Assembly: GCA_035299585.1 (NCBI GenBank)
Contig: DATGWF010000014.1
Location: 1 to 21,454 of the forward strand
DNA length: 21,454 nucleotides
DNA from: DATGWF01 sp035299585
GTDB taxonomy: Bacteria; Actinomycetota; Actinomycetes; Actinomycetales; Microbacteriaceae
Direction of reading: 5' to 3'
Shown here: positions 20,502-21,454 of the stretch, piece by piece
How the letters are laid out: the number at the start of each line of letters is the position of its first letter
Numbering within the stretch: the stretch's first letter is position 1
The notes under the pieces: generated by a model
The model's database searches: none
Seen by the model: the letters and a program-made list of their open reading frames with translations, nothing else
What the model was told of the DNA's origin: nothing
Translations under genes and position numbers: made by a program

Positions 20502-21454
20502 GACGAGTTTCCGCCCTCGCTCGGAACGGCATGGAGGAGCGGACGACCCATTCGCGTGAGCGCGAGAGGATCGGCGATGACCGCCTGTAGCGGCAGCTCG
20601 GCAGCGCCCAGGATTTCGCTCGGGTGTGCGCTGGGTTCACAGACGAATCTCACGGTTTCAAACGAGCGCGCCACGGATTCGGAGGCACACTGCTCGAGCA
20701 CATCGTTCATTCTCGATTCGAACAGAGCAACCAGGAATCCATCGAGGACGATTGCATCTGGGTTGAAGAGGTTCACGATGGTGGCGAGTCCGGAGGCGAG
20801 CCAACTCGTTTGCTCGCGAACGACGCGAGCAGGCCGGCCCCGAAGCGGAGCGGCAAGCAGCGTACGCAGTTCGTCATCGCTCGCCTCCGGAGCACCGAGC
20901 GCTTCGACGAGTTCGTCACGGCGAACGAGCGCGTCGAGCGTGCCGGGGTGTTCGTGCAGGCTCCCCAAGCGGTCGCTATGTACGCGAATGAGACCGACCG
21001 CCCCCGCGAGACCGGAACGACCTCGAAGGAGCTCGCCGTCTGCCACGATTGCGCCGCTGATGCCGGACGCACGTCCGTGCAGGTAGACGATGTTTTGCTC
21101 GGACCGCGCGATACCCCGCCGCTGGGCTGAACGCAGGCTGAGCCGTGCGTCGTTATCAACGAACACGGGAATACCGAGCCGTCCGTTCAACTCGGAGGCG
21201 AGGTTGACGTTGGCCCAGTGCAGCGGAAGGGACTCGGTCACGACACCGTTGGCATCCTCCACTTGACCCGGCACGGCAACGCCCAACCCGGCCTCGATGG
21301 TGCCGAACGGCAGCACGGTTCGAAGCTCATCAACCAGCTCGGTGATGCGCACGACCGCTGTTCTCGCTGCTGGAGCGTCGGGCAGTTGGCGGCGGTGCAG
21401 GCTCAGCACGCGCCCGGAGAGCGCAACTGCGGCGACGGAGATGGCGTCGATTTC
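20477..21454 (-). CDS. ROK-family protein, probable transcriptional regulator (5' partial)
   Basis: The frame runs past the window edge (EIDAISVAAVALSGRVLSLH at the edge), so the N-terminus, where a winged HTH would lie, is missing. ROK features visible are GLGVAVPGQVED, the VDNDA motif (21146-21160, catalytic-type Asp kept), and LASGLATIVNLFNPDAIVLDG. The usual AGExGH motif is AGAVGL (near 20990-21007), losing the Glu and the zinc His, and the CxCGxxGC zinc motif downstream has no cysteines (LGSLHEHPGTLDAL). A working sugar kinase is therefore unlikely, and a sugar-responsive repressor of the NagC/XylR type is inferred. The TAG stop lies inside the 3' end of the tipA-like gene. Confidence 0.82.
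   Translation of the reverse strand, partial: EIDAISVAAVALSGRVLSLHRRQLPDAPAARTAVVRITELVDELRTVLPFGTIEAGLGVAVPGQVEDANGVVTESLPLHWANVNLASELNGRLGIPVFVDNDARLSLRSAQRRGIARSEQNIVYLHGRASGISGAIVADGELLRGRSGLAGAVGLIRVHSDRLGSLHEHPGTLDALVRRDELVEALGAPEASDDELRTLLAAPLRGRPARVVREQTSWLASGLATIVNLFNPDAIVLDGFLVALFESRMNDVLEQCASESVARSFETVRFVCEPSAHPSEILGAAELPLQAVIADPLALTRMGRPLLHAVPSEGGNSSQSASASA

Overview
The window is high-GC chromosomal DNA of an actinobacterium, most likely of the family Microbacteriaceae. This is inferred from gene content and style: a DUF3073 protein beside purM, a small sterol-carrier-like protein near purF, a long TipA-type MerR regulator, frequent GTG starts, and several promoters whose -10 box lies directly before the start codon. 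No RNA gene, insertion sequence, CRISPR array or integrase is seen.

The core is a dispersed set of de novo purine genes: purL, purQ and purS (FGAM synthetase), purC, purD, purF and purM. Together they cover steps 1, 2, 4, 5 and 7 of IMP synthesis; purN, purE/K, purB and purH are not here. The pur genes are broken up by unrelated genes, often on the opposite strand.

Layout: (1) 1-2645, the 3' part of a collagen-like protein with a phage-tail-like C-terminal domain. (2) 2642-7160, purL, then an opposing serine hydrolase, then purS-purQ. (3) 7304-10858, a DHA2 drug exporter, a Cys/Met-metabolism PLP enzyme and an EamA transporter. (4) 10859-14337, purD-purC-kynU reading leftward. (5) 14369-18730, an SCP-like protein, a small membrane protein, purF and purM divergent from each other, a six-helix membrane protein and DUF3073. 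(6) 18822-19663, paired FluC/CrcB fluoride channel subunits. (7) 19746-21454, a TipA-like regulator converging on a partial ROK protein. Genes are tightly packed; no gene-free stretch exceeds about 150 bp.

The most interesting signal is regulatory. A 14-bp palindromic element of the form TGCTCA-N2-TGAGCA (one half-site slightly degenerate in two copies) sits at the same distance from a TAGACT-like -10 box upstream of purL, purS and purF, and the purF copy also covers the -35 region of divergent purM. I do not recognise it as a described operator. Other signals are five exact TANNNT-N6-start (leaderless) promoters, a MerR-type promoter with a 19-bp spacer and dyad before the tipA-like gene plus an in-frame internal start that recreates the TipAL/TipAS two-product layout, and convergent genes that share or abut their stop codons.
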